DNA of 64,000 bases from CALMZY01 sp052033915 (GTDB taxonomy: Bacteria > Verrucomicrobiota > Kiritimatiellia > CAIQIC01 > JAGNIJ01), in the NCBI GenBank assembly GCA_052033915.1, contig JBPOJF010000010.1, positions 1 through 64,000 on the forward strand, written 5' to 3'. Below are positions 1 through 8,917 of the stretch, piece by piece (within the stretch, counting starts at the first letter, position 1; each line of letters starts with the position of its first letter). The position numbers and the translations under genes were made by a program. The notes below the pieces were generated by a model. It was not told where the DNA came from. It worked only from the letters and a program-made list of their open reading frames with translations, and made no database searches.

Positions 1-738
1 ATCGAAGCGCACACCGAGTATGAGCGGGATGTGCTCGGACAGCGCGGCTGGGACGCTTCGCGGATCTTCGTGACAGGAGTCGGCTCCGACCCCTACGATT
101 GTCCGGTTGATCCTCAAGCGTTTCGGAAGAGCCGCCAGATTCCCGAGGACGCGCCGTTGGTCGTGTTCGTCGGCCGCAAGGTGTATCTGAAGGGAGTCAC
201 GCATCTCATCGAGGCGATGGAAGCGGTGTGGGCGATCCATCCCGCCGCGCGGCTGGCCCTGCTCGGATTCTCGCACAACCCCCGCGCATGGATCGATGAC
301 TGCCTGGGGAAATCCCGCTTGGACGCGGTCTCGAAGACCATCAACCTCGATGACGTCTCGGAGCAGACGCGGGAAGAGGCCCTTGCCGCGTGCAATGTAT
401 TCGCCATGCCGTCGGCGGGGGAGTCGTTCGGGATCGCCTTCCTGGACGCGTGGCGATACGCCAAGCCCGTGATCGCTTGCCGCGACACCTGTTCCCAGTC
501 CCTGGTCAGCGACGGCGAGGACGGCCTCCTCGTGGGTTATGAAAACGTGGCGGAACTGGGGCAGGCGCTGCTGCGTCTCCTTTCGGATCCCGCGCTGGCC
601 GGAAAACTCGGAAAGAACGGCTTTGAAAAATGGGACCGGAAATACCGCTGGGAGCAGGTGGCCGAGGTGACCGAGCGGGGTTTTGAGGCGCTCGTGCGGC
701 GCAAGCGGGAGTCCGCGGCGGGAGACGCTCGATCATGA
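1..738 (+). CDS. GT4 glycosyltransferase, 5'-truncated by window edge
   Basis: Only the C-terminal part (about 245 codons) is inside the window; the frame is open from base 1. It shows the second Rossmann domain of a GT-B GT4 enzyme: VVFVGRKVYLKGVTHLIEAM opens the donor-binding domain, and MPSAGESFGIAFLDAWRYAK corresponds to the E-x7-E donor-sugar region. Such enzymes move a sugar from an NDP donor to a lipid-linked or glycan acceptor at the inner face of the membrane. The stop overlaps the next gene's start in an ATGA, so the two are translationally coupled. The sugar specificity cannot be read from sequence. Confidence 0.88.
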   Translation: MEAHTEYERDVLGQRGWDASRIFVTGVGSDPYDCPVDPQAFRKSRQIPEDAPLVVFVGRKVYLKGVTHLIEAMEAVWAIHPAARLALLGFSHNPRAWIDDCLGKSRLDAVSKTINLDDVSEQTREEALAACNVFAMPSAGESFGIAFLDAWRYAKPVIACRDTCSQSLVSDGEDGLLVGYENVAELGQALLRLLSDPALAGKLGKNGFEKWDRKYRWEQVAEVTERGFEALVRRKRESAAGDARS

Positions 739-1793
739 GGGTCTATGCATTTGTTCCGCGACAGCCGAGCATGACGGCGCATTCCTCGATGCACCCGTTG
801 ATGCCCTGCGTGAATGCAACACCGATCCTTTATGACTGCGCATGGAAGTCTCTACAGGATTTCTCCTGGACGCTGGGGCATCTTCTCCAGCGTTTCGGGA
901 TCTGGTGCTCGGGAAGCGAACTGAACGCGACAACCCCTGTTTGGGACGAGTTGAAATTCTTGCGGGCGATCGATGCGCCGGGTCCGTCGGTTGCGCATTT
1001 CCTCCTCGGAGAAACCGTCGCCATGAAGTGGCCGCGGTTGTTTCATGCGAAAGGCGCCGCCATCGTCGGCACCTTCCACGCCACACAGTGGCGTCAGGAC
1101 AAGGCGCTGAGGAACTACCACGACTTCGGCTTCTACGACTGGATCACCGTGGTCTCCAAGTCGCAAATTCCCTTCATGGTGGAGCGTGGGTTTCCCGAGG
1201 AGCGCATCCGTTTGATTCTGCACGGGGTGGACGCGGATTATTTCAGACCGGCCGAGCGGCGCGGCGAAGAAGGGTCGGGGCCGCTGAAGGCTTTGCTCGT
1301 TGGAAAGACGGAACGGGATCACGAGTTCATGGCGCGCGTCATGAAGAACATTCCGGCCGGCACGATGGAGCTTGTGGTGGCAACGCCCGACGAGCAGAAG
1401 GTTCATTACCGCGACACTCCGGCCGTGCGCCTGCTGGACAGGGTGTCCGATGAGGAGTTGAAGAACTTGTACCAGAGCCGCGATCTGCTGGTCATGCCGA
1501 TGATCGACTGCACGGCCAACAATGCGATTCTCGAATCCTTGGCGTGCGGCACGCCCGTTCTCGCCAACCGGGTGGGGGGAATCCCGGAGTACGTTCCGGA
1601 ATCGTCTTCCTACATTCTCGATGGGAAGAAGGCGGACGAATGGACCGAACTCCTCATCCATCTGTCGAGGAATCGGCAGGAACTTCAGTCGCGGCGCGCG
1701 GGGGCGCGCGAATGGGCGGAAAACTTTGCCTGGCCGAAGAAGGCCGGCGAGTATATCGAGGTCTACGAGGCCGCCGTCAGCAGGCTTGGGTAG
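735..1793 (+). CDS. GT4 family glycosyltransferase
   Basis: This 352-residue protein has a GT-B layout: an N-terminal acceptor domain, the linker HGVDADYF near residue 165, and a C-terminal donor domain with KALLVGKTERDHEF and NAILESLACGTPVLANRVGG, the E-x7-E region of GT4 enzymes. The start overlaps the preceding glycosyltransferase stop by ATGA. The 3' end overlaps the convergent GT4 gene by 17 bases, a sign of compact packing. It probably adds one sugar during assembly of a surface glycan in the cytoplasm. Donor and acceptor are unknown. Confidence 0.9.
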   Translation: MRVYAFVPRQPSMTAHSSMHPLMPCVNATPILYDCAWKSLQDFSWTLGHLLQRFGIWCSGSELNATTPVWDELKFLRAIDAPGPSVAHFLLGETVAMKWPRLFHAKGAAIVGTFHATQWRQDKALRNYHDFGFYDWITVVSKSQIPFMVERGFPEERIRLILHGVDADYFRPAERRGEEGSGPLKALLVGKTERDHEFMARVMKNIPAGTMELVVATPDEQKVHYRDTPAVRLLDRVSDEELKNLYQSRDLLVMPMIDCTANNAILESLACGTPVLANRVGGIPEYVPESSSYILDGKKADEWTELLIHLSRNRQELQSRRAGAREWAENFAWPKKAGEYIEVYEAAVSRLG

Positions 1794-3039
1794 CGAGCGC
1801 CGGGTTGTCGGCCAGCAGAGATTCGTAGAGGCGCGCGAGGGACGCGGTGACCATCTTGGCCGAATAGTATTTCCGCACGTACTCCGAAGCGGCGCGGCTG
1901 ATTCTCTTCCGGAGTTCGACATCGCGGATCAACAGGACAACGGCATCGGCAATCTGGCGGGGATTGGAGGGGTCAACCAGGATGCCGGTTTCCTTGTCGG
2001 CGATGACTTCGGGGATTCCGCCCACGCGCGAGGCGATGATCGGTATGCCGCCGGCCATGGCTTCCAGCATGCTGTTGGGTACGCCCTCGGTGAGGGTGGA
2101 GGGTTGCAGGAGGAAATCGACTTCGGCGAACAGAGAACTGGGGTTGTTGACGAAGCCATGGAATTTCACGTGATCGGTCAGTCCCAATTCCTGGGTCAGT
2201 TGGCGCAGCCGGGACTCCTCCGGCCCGATTCCAACGATCCAAAGAGCGGCGTCGAATCCCGAATCCCTGATTTGGCGAAGCGCCTGAAGGGCGATGTCGA
2301 TGCCCTTGATCGGGCTTAGCCGTCCGACGCTGAGCAGGATGAAAGGTTCTTTTCCATGAGTCTTGGCGCGTTCGATGAACGGGATCGTGTCGGTCGTGAC
2401 AGGGGTACGGATGAGGCGGCCGTGGGGTACGGTGAAGCCCAGGGCTTTTTCCCAGGCTGTCTGGGTGTGCCGGGACACGAACGTCACCGAATCCGCTTCC
2501 CGAAAAGCCCTGCGTTCGATGAACGTGGGATTGAGAAACACCGGGGGATTGCCCAGGTGGAGTTTCAGAATGGCTTCGGGATACAGACGCCGGAGGACAT
2601 GGAACGCGGCGGCCATCCAGAAGTAGTCGCCGGCGAACTGCTGGAAAATCTTCGGCGTGCCGTCGATACGGGCGAGCGCGGTTTCGAACACGCGGGTCAG
2701 TCGCCGCACGTTTCGGAAGTGATAAACGAGCTCATCCACGCGCACGGGAACCAGGGTCTTCCAGAAACGGGTGATGCTCTTTTTCGCGGGCCCGGCCGCC
2801 CTGTCCGGAGTCCCGGCCCACAGGGGAAGCACGTGGTCCATCGGAACAACTCCGACCCCGGTCGCTCGGAGGCGCGCGATATGCGCGTCGTCGTTCGGGA
2901 AGGGCGTGTACGCATAGGAAATACGGTAACGGGAAGGATTGAGATTCTCGGAATGGCGTTCTATAACCCGCTCCACTCCGCCGATTCCCTTGGTGACGTT
3001 GACGAAGCAGACGTGAACGCGTGTGTCGGTGTTGTCCAT
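1777..3039 (-). CDS. GT4 family glycosyltransferase
   Basis: About 420 residues. The N-terminus VHVCFVNVTKGIGGVERVIE is the classical GT4 opening with a G-G-x-E loop. The donor domain shows ILLSVGRLSPIKGIDIALQA and LTEGVPNSMLEAMAGGIPII followed by RVGGIPEV. I start it at the ATG at 3039 (MDNTDTRV); the frame can be extended 19 codons to a TTG at 3096, but that adds no family sequence. It converges on the preceding gene with a 17-base overlap and diverges from the membrane protein starting at 3117, leaving about 77 bases for promoters of both. Sugar specificity is not determinable. Confidence 0.9.
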   Translation of the reverse strand: MDNTDTRVHVCFVNVTKGIGGVERVIERHSENLNPSRYRISYAYTPFPNDDAHIARLRATGVGVVPMDHVLPLWAGTPDRAAGPAKKSITRFWKTLVPVRVDELVYHFRNVRRLTRVFETALARIDGTPKIFQQFAGDYFWMAAAFHVLRRLYPEAILKLHLGNPPVFLNPTFIERRAFREADSVTFVSRHTQTAWEKALGFTVPHGRLIRTPVTTDTIPFIERAKTHGKEPFILLSVGRLSPIKGIDIALQALRQIRDSGFDAALWIVGIGPEESRLRQLTQELGLTDHVKFHGFVNNPSSLFAEVDFLLQPSTLTEGVPNSMLEAMAGGIPIIASRVGGIPEVIADKETGILVDPSNPRQIADAVVLLIRDVELRKRISRAASEYVRKYYSAKMVTASLARLYESLLADNPALATQAC

Positions 3040-3116
3040 GATCGAAAGATGTCGGGACTCAACAGTAACGGTGATGTGTGCGAAATCAACCCGCAAATTC
3101 TGAACCGGGCCGCGAG

Positions 3117-4688
3117 ATGAGCCGGATTTCCGCGCTGATCTTGAAGACGAGAGTTATACTGTCGGTCCTGATTCTGATGGCGGCCTCGTTCGTCATCAGT
3201 TTTGTGATCCAGCATCATGGTATCGGACTGATGGGCGACTCCTCGCATCTGTTTCATTACGGCCGCCAGGCCGGCCTCTCTTCGCTTTCTGTCCACGATG
3301 CCCCTCTCTATCCTCTCGTGCTGAGGTTACACGGACTTTTCGGTCTCACGATCAGGAGTTTCGCGGGGGTCCTGAATGCCGTCCTTCTTGCCGCGTTCTC
3401 CGCGCTGCTTTTCGCCTTCTTCCATGCACTGAACAGAACCTGTTGGATTTCATGGGTGTGCGCGACGACCGTTCTCTTCTCGCGGCCGATCCTGTCTGCA
3501 TTTTCCTATGCCCAGACGGAGGCTCTCTTCCTGCCCCTGGTCCTGGCCCACATGTTTTTCTTCCTCGTGGCGCCCGATCGGAATACGCGGCTGATGATTG
3601 CGTGTGCGGGTGCGGCCTGCTTTTTTGCCGTCACCGCGCGATATGCCGCCGCCTTTCTTCTGCTGGCCGGCGTCGCCTACCTGGCGATTTGGGACCGACG
3701 TTCGCTGCCCCGTTTCATGCGACATGCCGGCCTCTACGGCGCAACGATTGCCATTCCTCTCACCGCCTTGCTCTTGTGGAATCACTTCCGTGCCGGCTCG
3801 GCGACATCGCGGATCCTCGCGTTTCATTTGCCGGGCGCTGACAAGCTCCGTGAAGGTATGCTCACGGCCGTCAATTTCTTTCTGCCTTACCAGGTTGCGG
3901 AGCGGATGCCCCTGCTGTCGTTTTGTGCCTTGCTGGTGCTGCTCGCGATCAGTGTGGTTGTGCTTCGACACCACGGCAACGACCGCGAGCGCCGGTTCGT
4001 GCTGATCAGCCTCTTGGGCGCGCTGGCGTACGGAGCCTTCCTGTGCGTTTCCTTGACGTTCTTCGATGACCTGACGCCGCTGGATGAACGGATCCTTGTC
4101 CCGTTCGCCCTGTTCCTGGTCCCTCTGCCGGTTTATGCGGCCTGCTTGATGGTCGCGAAGATGCGCGCGGGCCTGTGGAGGATCGCGGGCGCCGGTGTGC
4201 TCGCCTACATGATCCTGTTCACTGCGTATCGATCGCTCATGTTCGTGGAATACGCGTACAACGACGGGCTGGGTTATGCGCGGCGCGCGGTTCGGGAATC
4301 CGTCTCGCTTCGGGACTCGGTGCGGCTCAGCCGGGACATCAAGGTGTATTCGAACGCGCCCGAGGCGGCATCGCTCCTGTACGGCTGCGCCAATTTCACG
4401 ATCATTCCGCACAAGCTGGAGCCGATGTCGTTGAAGCCGCTGCCCGGTTACAACGACCAGATGCGGCATCTGCGGGACGAGATTCAAGCTCATCGCGCCA
4501 TTGTCGCCCTGTTCTTCTTCAAGCACCGGCCGGAAGTCTGGACGCACTACCTGCCCACCCCGGAGGAAATGCGCGACACGCTGGGGGTGGTGGAGATCCG
4601 TTCCTACAACGACGCAGTGTTCCTGGGGTCGCCGGAAAGCGGCGAGCGGGTTCAGAAACTACTGGGGGCGGACGCACAACAGCCATGA
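3117..4688 (+). CDS. GT-C-like polytopic membrane glycosyltransferase
   Basis: This 523-residue protein is very hydrophobic, with roughly ten membrane segments and a C-terminal soluble tail of about 120 residues. After the first membrane helix comes GLMGDSSHLFHYGRQ followed by DAPLYPLVL, matching the D-x-x-x-Y/H...PPLYP first external loop of GT39/ArnT-like GT-C enzymes, where the Asp is catalytic. Such enzymes use polyprenyl-phosphate sugars on the outer face of the membrane. The tail (YSNAPEAASLLYGCANFTI ... LGVVEIRSYNDAVFLG) is clearly related to that of the membrane protein at 6310-7863. It is ATGA-coupled to the flavoprotein at 4685. I use ATG 3117; an upstream start at 3078 is less likely. 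Confidence 0.75.
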   Translation: MSRISALILKTRVILSVLILMAASFVISFVIQHHGIGLMGDSSHLFHYGRQAGLSSLSVHDAPLYPLVLRLHGLFGLTIRSFAGVLNAVLLAAFSALLFAFFHALNRTCWISWVCATTVLFSRPILSAFSYAQTEALFLPLVLAHMFFFLVAPDRNTRLMIACAGAACFFAVTARYAAAFLLLAGVAYLAIWDRRSLPRFMRHAGLYGATIAIPLTALLLWNHFRAGSATSRILAFHLPGADKLREGMLTAVNFFLPYQVAERMPLLSFCALLVLLAISVVVLRHHGNDRERRFVLISLLGALAYGAFLCVSLTFFDDLTPLDERILVPFALFLVPLPVYAACLMVAKMRAGLWRIAGAGVLAYMILFTAYRSLMFVEYAYNDGLGYARRAVRESVSLRDSVRLSRDIKVYSNAPEAASLLYGCANFTIIPHKLEPMSLKPLPGYNDQMRHLRDEIQAHRAIVALFFFKHRPEVWTHYLPTPEEMRDTLGVVEIRSYNDAVFLGSPESGERVQKLLGADAQQP

Positions 4689-6082
4689 ACCACGAAACCG
4701 AGTATCTCGTTCTTGGAGGAGGGCCCACGGGGCTCGGGGCCGCCTGCCGGCTTCATGAGAAGAATCTGGACTGGCATCTGCTGGAGGCGGAAAAGGATTT
4801 TGGCGGGCTGGCGTCATCGTTTGTGGACGAGAACGGGTTCACATGGGACCTGGGCGGACACGTCCAGTTTTCACACTACGAGACGTTCGACCGTTACATG
4901 GACCTGGCCCTGGGGCGCGACGGCTGGTTCCACCATGAACGCGAAAGCTGGATCTGGGTGAGAGATCGGTTTGTGCCGTACCCGTTCCAGTACAACATCC
5001 ATCGGCTGGATCCGAAAGAGCGCGACGCCTGCTTGGCGGGATTGAAGGCCGCGCGCGACCATCAGGCCGCCGCACATCCTCGGAACTTCGAGGAGTGGAT
5101 GCTGGCGACGTTCGGTCCGGGCGTGTGCGATCTTTTCATGAGGCCCTACAATTTCAAGGTATGGGCATATCCCGCCTCGATGCTCGACTATCACTGGATC
5201 GGCGAGCGCGTGGCCGTTCCGGATATCGCCAGGGTTGAGCAGGCCATTCAGACGGGGCGGGACGAGATTTCCTGGGGGCCGAATCGCCTGTTTCATTTTC
5301 CGAAGTTTGGAGGTACGGGTGCCGTCTGGCGTTCCATCGGGCGTCGCCTGCCGCGAAAGCGGATTTCATTGGGCAATCCGGTGGAGGCTATCAATGTCGC
5401 CGGGAAAGTGGCGACAACGGCCGGTGGCGAACGCTGGAAGTATCGCTACTTGATCACCTCCATGCCTTTGAATCGCCTGGTTCTTGCGGCGCCCGGCGTG
5501 GTGCGCGACGACGTTGCCGGGAAGCTGTTGTATTCGGCGGCTCACGTCGTCGGTATCGGTGTGGAAGGCAGTCCGCCGGAGCACCTCAAGACCAAGTGCT
5601 GGATGTACTTTCCCATGAGCAACAGTCCGTACTACCGCGTCACCGTGTTCAGCAACTACAGCCCGAACAACACGCCCCGGCCGGGCTTTCAGTGGTCGCT
5701 CATGGCCGAGGTGTCTGAGAGTTCTTTCAAGCCGGTCAGCCGGGATGCCGTGGCCGACGACGTCGTGCGGGCGTTAAGGGAGGATCGTCTTCTTCCGGCG
5801 GAGGGGCCTCTCAGCACGAAGACATACCGGTTCATTCCGATGGGATATCCGACGCCGTTCCTCGGCCGGAATGCGGTGGTGGACCCGATTCTGAGGGCCT
5901 TCGAGGCCGTGGGCATTTTCAGCCGCGGCCGGTTCGGCGCGTGGAAGTACGAGGTCGCGAATATGGATCACTCGTTCGCGCAGGGCTACGAGTGCGTCGA
6001 GCGGTTGACATGCGGCGGCGGGTTCGAGTGCGAGCCGACGCTGTTCACTCCGTCGGTGGTCAATTCGAGAAGAAATCCATAA
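4685..6082 (+). CDS. UDP-galactopyranose mutase-like FAD oxidoreductase
   Basis: This 465-residue protein begins YLVLGGGPTGLGAACRLHEK, a GxGxxG FAD-binding fold, followed by EAEKDFGGLASSF, the second FAD motif. Further on it has VPYPFQYNIHRL and FEEWMLATFGPGVCDLFMRP then YNFKVWAYP, the layout of UDP-galactopyranose mutase and related PPOX-like flavoproteins. A true UGM converts UDP-galactopyranose to UDP-galactofuranose. This protein is longer than typical UGM (about 370-390), so a related NAD(P)/FAD enzyme on a lipid-linked sugar is possible. Its ATG overlaps the stop of the upstream GT-C-like gene (ATGA), and a paralogous GT-C gene follows, so the trio probably acts together. Confidence 0.75.
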   Translation: MNHETEYLVLGGGPTGLGAACRLHEKNLDWHLLEAEKDFGGLASSFVDENGFTWDLGGHVQFSHYETFDRYMDLALGRDGWFHHERESWIWVRDRFVPYPFQYNIHRLDPKERDACLAGLKAARDHQAAAHPRNFEEWMLATFGPGVCDLFMRPYNFKVWAYPASMLDYHWIGERVAVPDIARVEQAIQTGRDEISWGPNRLFHFPKFGGTGAVWRSIGRRLPRKRISLGNPVEAINVAGKVATTAGGERWKYRYLITSMPLNRLVLAAPGVVRDDVAGKLLYSAAHVVGIGVEGSPPEHLKTKCWMYFPMSNSPYYRVTVFSNYSPNNTPRPGFQWSLMAEVSESSFKPVSRDAVADDVVRALREDRLLPAEGPLSTKTYRFIPMGYPTPFLGRNAVVDPILRAFEAVGIFSRGRFGAWKYEVANMDHSFAQGYECVERLTCGGGFECEPTLFTPSVVNSRRNP

Positions 6083-6309
6083 TCAACAATCGAGTCTTAT
6101 TGCTCTTCCTCGCTGAAAGCGGGCCATTTCTTGCAAGACATGGCGGGAGGACAAGACCGTTCGTTGGGTCCGCGCCGAGAGCGGGATGCCGATACAGAAG
6201 AATCTACGACAACGCAGAAGAGGTTGACGGACATGATAAACGACATGCAGTCGTCGCCTGTCAACGTGAGACGGTTCCGAAACGTCAGGTCATTGAGAGC
6301 GATCGCCTT

Positions 6310-7863
6310 ATGATGAAGTTCCGCCGACATTACTGGATTGCCGGGCTGATGTTGCTCGCGCTGGCCGCGGTCGGAATTGTGCTGGCCATGACACGACAGG
6401 GCGTCGGCCTGTTTGCCGATGATTGCCTCTACTTCCATGTTGCACGAACCTTCAGCATCCGCGGGATCGTGAGCCATCCTCCGTTGTATGGATTCGCGCT
6501 TGGGCTGATTGCCCGGATGACGGGGTCGACAGTTGAAAGCGCAGCGATCATCCTCAATGCTGTGATGTACCCGGCCACGCTTCTGGTGCTGCTGTCCGCG
6601 TTGTGTGCGATCCGGCCCCAGAACGGCGGGTGGATACTGCTCTCTGGCCTGGTTGTCCTGCTTGCCTATCCGCTTTTGTTCATACACGCCTATGCGGCGT
6701 CGGAACCGCTGTTTCTGCTGACTAGCTCAGTTGCGGTAATCGCGCTGTGTCGTATCGTTGCTCAAAGTTCCTTTTGGGCCTGTCTGTGGGTGGCGGCGAT
6801 CGCCGCATCCATGGCTTTCTTCACGCGCTATGCAGGGGTCGCCCTGGTGCTTTACGGCGGCGTGGTCTTGCTGCTCTGTCCCGGGTCGCTGCTCTGTCGC
6901 TCTGCGCGCGCTGTTGCGTTTGGTGTCATCGCTATCCTGCCGGTAAGTGCGGTGATGGTCATCAACCGGCTGCTCGGCTCTGCCTCCGTCACCGGTCGCG
7001 AAGTCTCGATTGCGCAGGTGTGGTCCCAGTTGCGCTTCTACCGCGAAGTGCATCTGCCGCAACTATGCACAATCTTCGCGGAATGGTTCATGCCGTACAG
7101 AATGATTGAATGGGTCGGCTGGCTGGTGGCGGGGCTTGCATCGGCCGTAGTGGTGGTGGCCGTTTTGGTTGCCGGGGTGCGACAGTCGTCGGAGAACCGG
7201 GGCGCCTGGTGTGTGCTGTGCGGTTGGCCCATCTTCTACATGTCCTTTGTGATTGTCTGGGTGTTGGTCAGCGGCGGGAATGAGCTGAGCATGAACCACC
7301 GTATCTTGTCGCCGGTCGCCCTCTGGCTCCTGCCCCTGTTCATCCTTTCGTTGATCCGTCTGACAAAGCGCGGAAGCGCGGCACGCCTATGGGTTGGAGT
7401 GGCGGTGGTCCTGCTCACGGGTGTGCATGCCGTGCGAGCCGTCGGTTTTGTGAGCCGGGCTTATCGCGAGGGCGTCGGGTTTAACTCGGTGGCCTGGAGG
7501 CAGTCCCCGACCCTCCGCTACGTGCTTCAGCAGGCGCCGCATGTCCCGCTCTACACCAACGCGCCGGAAGTACTTCGCCTGCTGGGTGGTGTCACGCGTC
7601 CACGGGCGTTGCCTTGGAAACTCTCCTACTATACCGGGAAGGACAATCCGCACTTTGCAGAAGAAATGGAACACCTGCGGCGCGCCGTTAAGGAGCAAGG
7701 AGCGCAGGTCGTCATCTTTCGCTTAAAACATGCCTCCGATGCTGACGTTGCGCCTTATCGCGTTAAGACGCAGGAGCTTATCGATACCCTTGGGTTGACC
7801 GTTTTGCGCCAAACTGAAGACGGTCTTGTTCTGGGCAATTCGCATCCATCGCCAACTTCTTGA
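6310..7863 (+). CDS. GT-C-like polytopic membrane glycosyltransferase
   Basis: About 517 residues with many hydrophobic helices. After helix 1 comes GVGLFADDCLYFHVARTF and then HPPLYGFALGLI, the GT-C first-loop signature with an Asp pair. The C-terminal soluble tail (YTNAPEVLRLLGGVTRP ... DTLGLTVLRQTEDGLVLGN) matches the tail of the protein at 3117-4688, so the two are paralogs flanking the flavoprotein gene. I start at ATG 6310 (MMKFRRHYW), just before helix 1. The frame is open upstream to 5941, but that part overlaps the flavoprotein and lacks membrane character. It converges on the 7878-8843 gene. About 227 bases of non-coding sequence precede it. Confidence 0.75.
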   Translation: MMKFRRHYWIAGLMLLALAAVGIVLAMTRQGVGLFADDCLYFHVARTFSIRGIVSHPPLYGFALGLIARMTGSTVESAAIILNAVMYPATLLVLLSALCAIRPQNGGWILLSGLVVLLAYPLLFIHAYAASEPLFLLTSSVAVIALCRIVAQSSFWACLWVAAIAASMAFFTRYAGVALVLYGGVVLLLCPGSLLCRSARAVAFGVIAILPVSAVMVINRLLGSASVTGREVSIAQVWSQLRFYREVHLPQLCTIFAEWFMPYRMIEWVGWLVAGLASAVVVVAVLVAGVRQSSENRGAWCVLCGWPIFYMSFVIVWVLVSGGNELSMNHRILSPVALWLLPLFILSLIRLTKRGSAARLWVGVAVVLLTGVHAVRAVGFVSRAYREGVGFNSVAWRQSPTLRYVLQQAPHVPLYTNAPEVLRLLGGVTRPRALPWKLSYYTGKDNPHFAEEMEHLRRAVKEQGAQVVIFRLKHASDADVAPYRVKTQELIDTLGLTVLRQTEDGLVLGNSHPSPTS

Positions 7864-7877
7864 TGCGGCGCGCGCGA

Positions 7878-8843
7878 CTACTCCCCTGCATGCCGTGGTC
7901 TTCGCGACAGCGCGCCCAGCCGCTGGCGCGCGATGCGCGGAAGCTGTTCCGCGATTCGAATCCAGCGGGGCAGATGATATCCGGTCAGCGAGCGCGGGGA
8001 AAGCGTGTTCGGCAGGTTGACGACCCGGATGTCTTCCAGGAGACTGGATCGATCCAGCCAATCCTGCTGGACGAAAAACGAGTAGTGATGGACCAGCGTG
8101 TCGGTCGCAAGGACACAGAACTTGCCGTGATCCGGAATCCATTGGGTCCACGCCGGCTCTTCCTCGTCGGGAATTCTGCCCAGTTCGGTCCAGTGTCGGT
8201 AGTCGTAAACGATGCAGTTGATGCTGAAGCGATAGGCGAAGCGCTGGAACCGTTCACGGTTCCCGGTTTCCAACTGCCGGTTCGCGGATTCCAGATTCAG
8301 GAACTTCCGGGTCATCCATTCGGCGAGCTTGGGCTGGATCCAGATCGGGCCGTTGAAGTCCGGGGTGATGGGATAGGGGAACATCGTTTTGTATTCAGCG
8401 GCGAGATCGGGGTAATGATTGAGCAGGAAATGAAAGCCCGCGCCGTTGTTCGGGATGACAGGGAGGATCAGGGCCAGGTTCGGGTCGTTCCGGAACGCCT
8501 CGTAGGCTGCGGTGAGTTTTTCGGCCCAGCCCTTCGACACAAAGAGATCCTCATCGATTTTAAAATACACGCTGTCGGGGTATCGGCGCACACATTCGTT
8601 CTGAAGGTTGGCGACGAAAGCCCCTTTGCCCCGCGGCCCGGAAATCGTGTCCCACGGGACTTCCGGGTGGGACGCCATGAGGTTCTGCACGTATTGCCGG
8701 TGGCGGCCGACGACGCCGTTGAGCATCAGGACGACGCGGTCAAAATGCCGGAAGGAATCGCTGGCGAACAGGCAGTCCATGCACAGTCGAAAACAGTCCA
8801 GCCGATGGCTGGTCAGGATCATCAGAACGCGCTGAGCACTCAT
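7878..8843 (-). CDS. putative GT-A-type glycosyltransferase, family unclear
   Basis: This 321-residue soluble protein opens RVLMILTSHRLDCFRLCMDC, like a GT-A enzyme, and has VYFKIDEDLFVSKGW near residue 100, a plausible D-x-D metal/nucleotide site. Later Trp/Tyr-rich stretches (FSINCIVYDYRHWTELG, VHHYSFFVQQDWLD) are not from a family I recognise with certainty. It sits alone on the minus strand between convergent and divergent neighbours, so it probably has its own promoter in the 74 bases before the gene starting at 8918. It could be a GT2-like transferase or a glycan-modifying enzyme of unknown reaction. Confidence 0.6.
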   Translation of the reverse strand: MSAQRVLMILTSHRLDCFRLCMDCLFASDSFRHFDRVVLMLNGVVGRHRQYVQNLMASHPEVPWDTISGPRGKGAFVANLQNECVRRYPDSVYFKIDEDLFVSKGWAEKLTAAYEAFRNDPNLALILPVIPNNGAGFHFLLNHYPDLAAEYKTMFPYPITPDFNGPIWIQPKLAEWMTRKFLNLESANRQLETGNRERFQRFAYRFSINCIVYDYRHWTELGRIPDEEEPAWTQWIPDHGKFCVLATDTLVHHYSFFVQQDWLDRSSLLEDIRVVNLPNTLSPRSLTGYHLPRWIRIAEQLPRIARQRLGALSRRPRHAGE

Positions 8844-8917
8844 ACGTTAACCATGCGCTTATCATTTATAGAGCCGGATTTGGCAAGAACGTTGTTGGCG
8901 GAGGGAGTGGCTTGTCC

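Noticed and set aside
5941..6309. In-frame upstream extension of the membrane protein starting at 6310
   Set aside because: The first half overlaps the flavoprotein gene and nothing in it resembles the paralog at 3117, which begins directly with helix 1.
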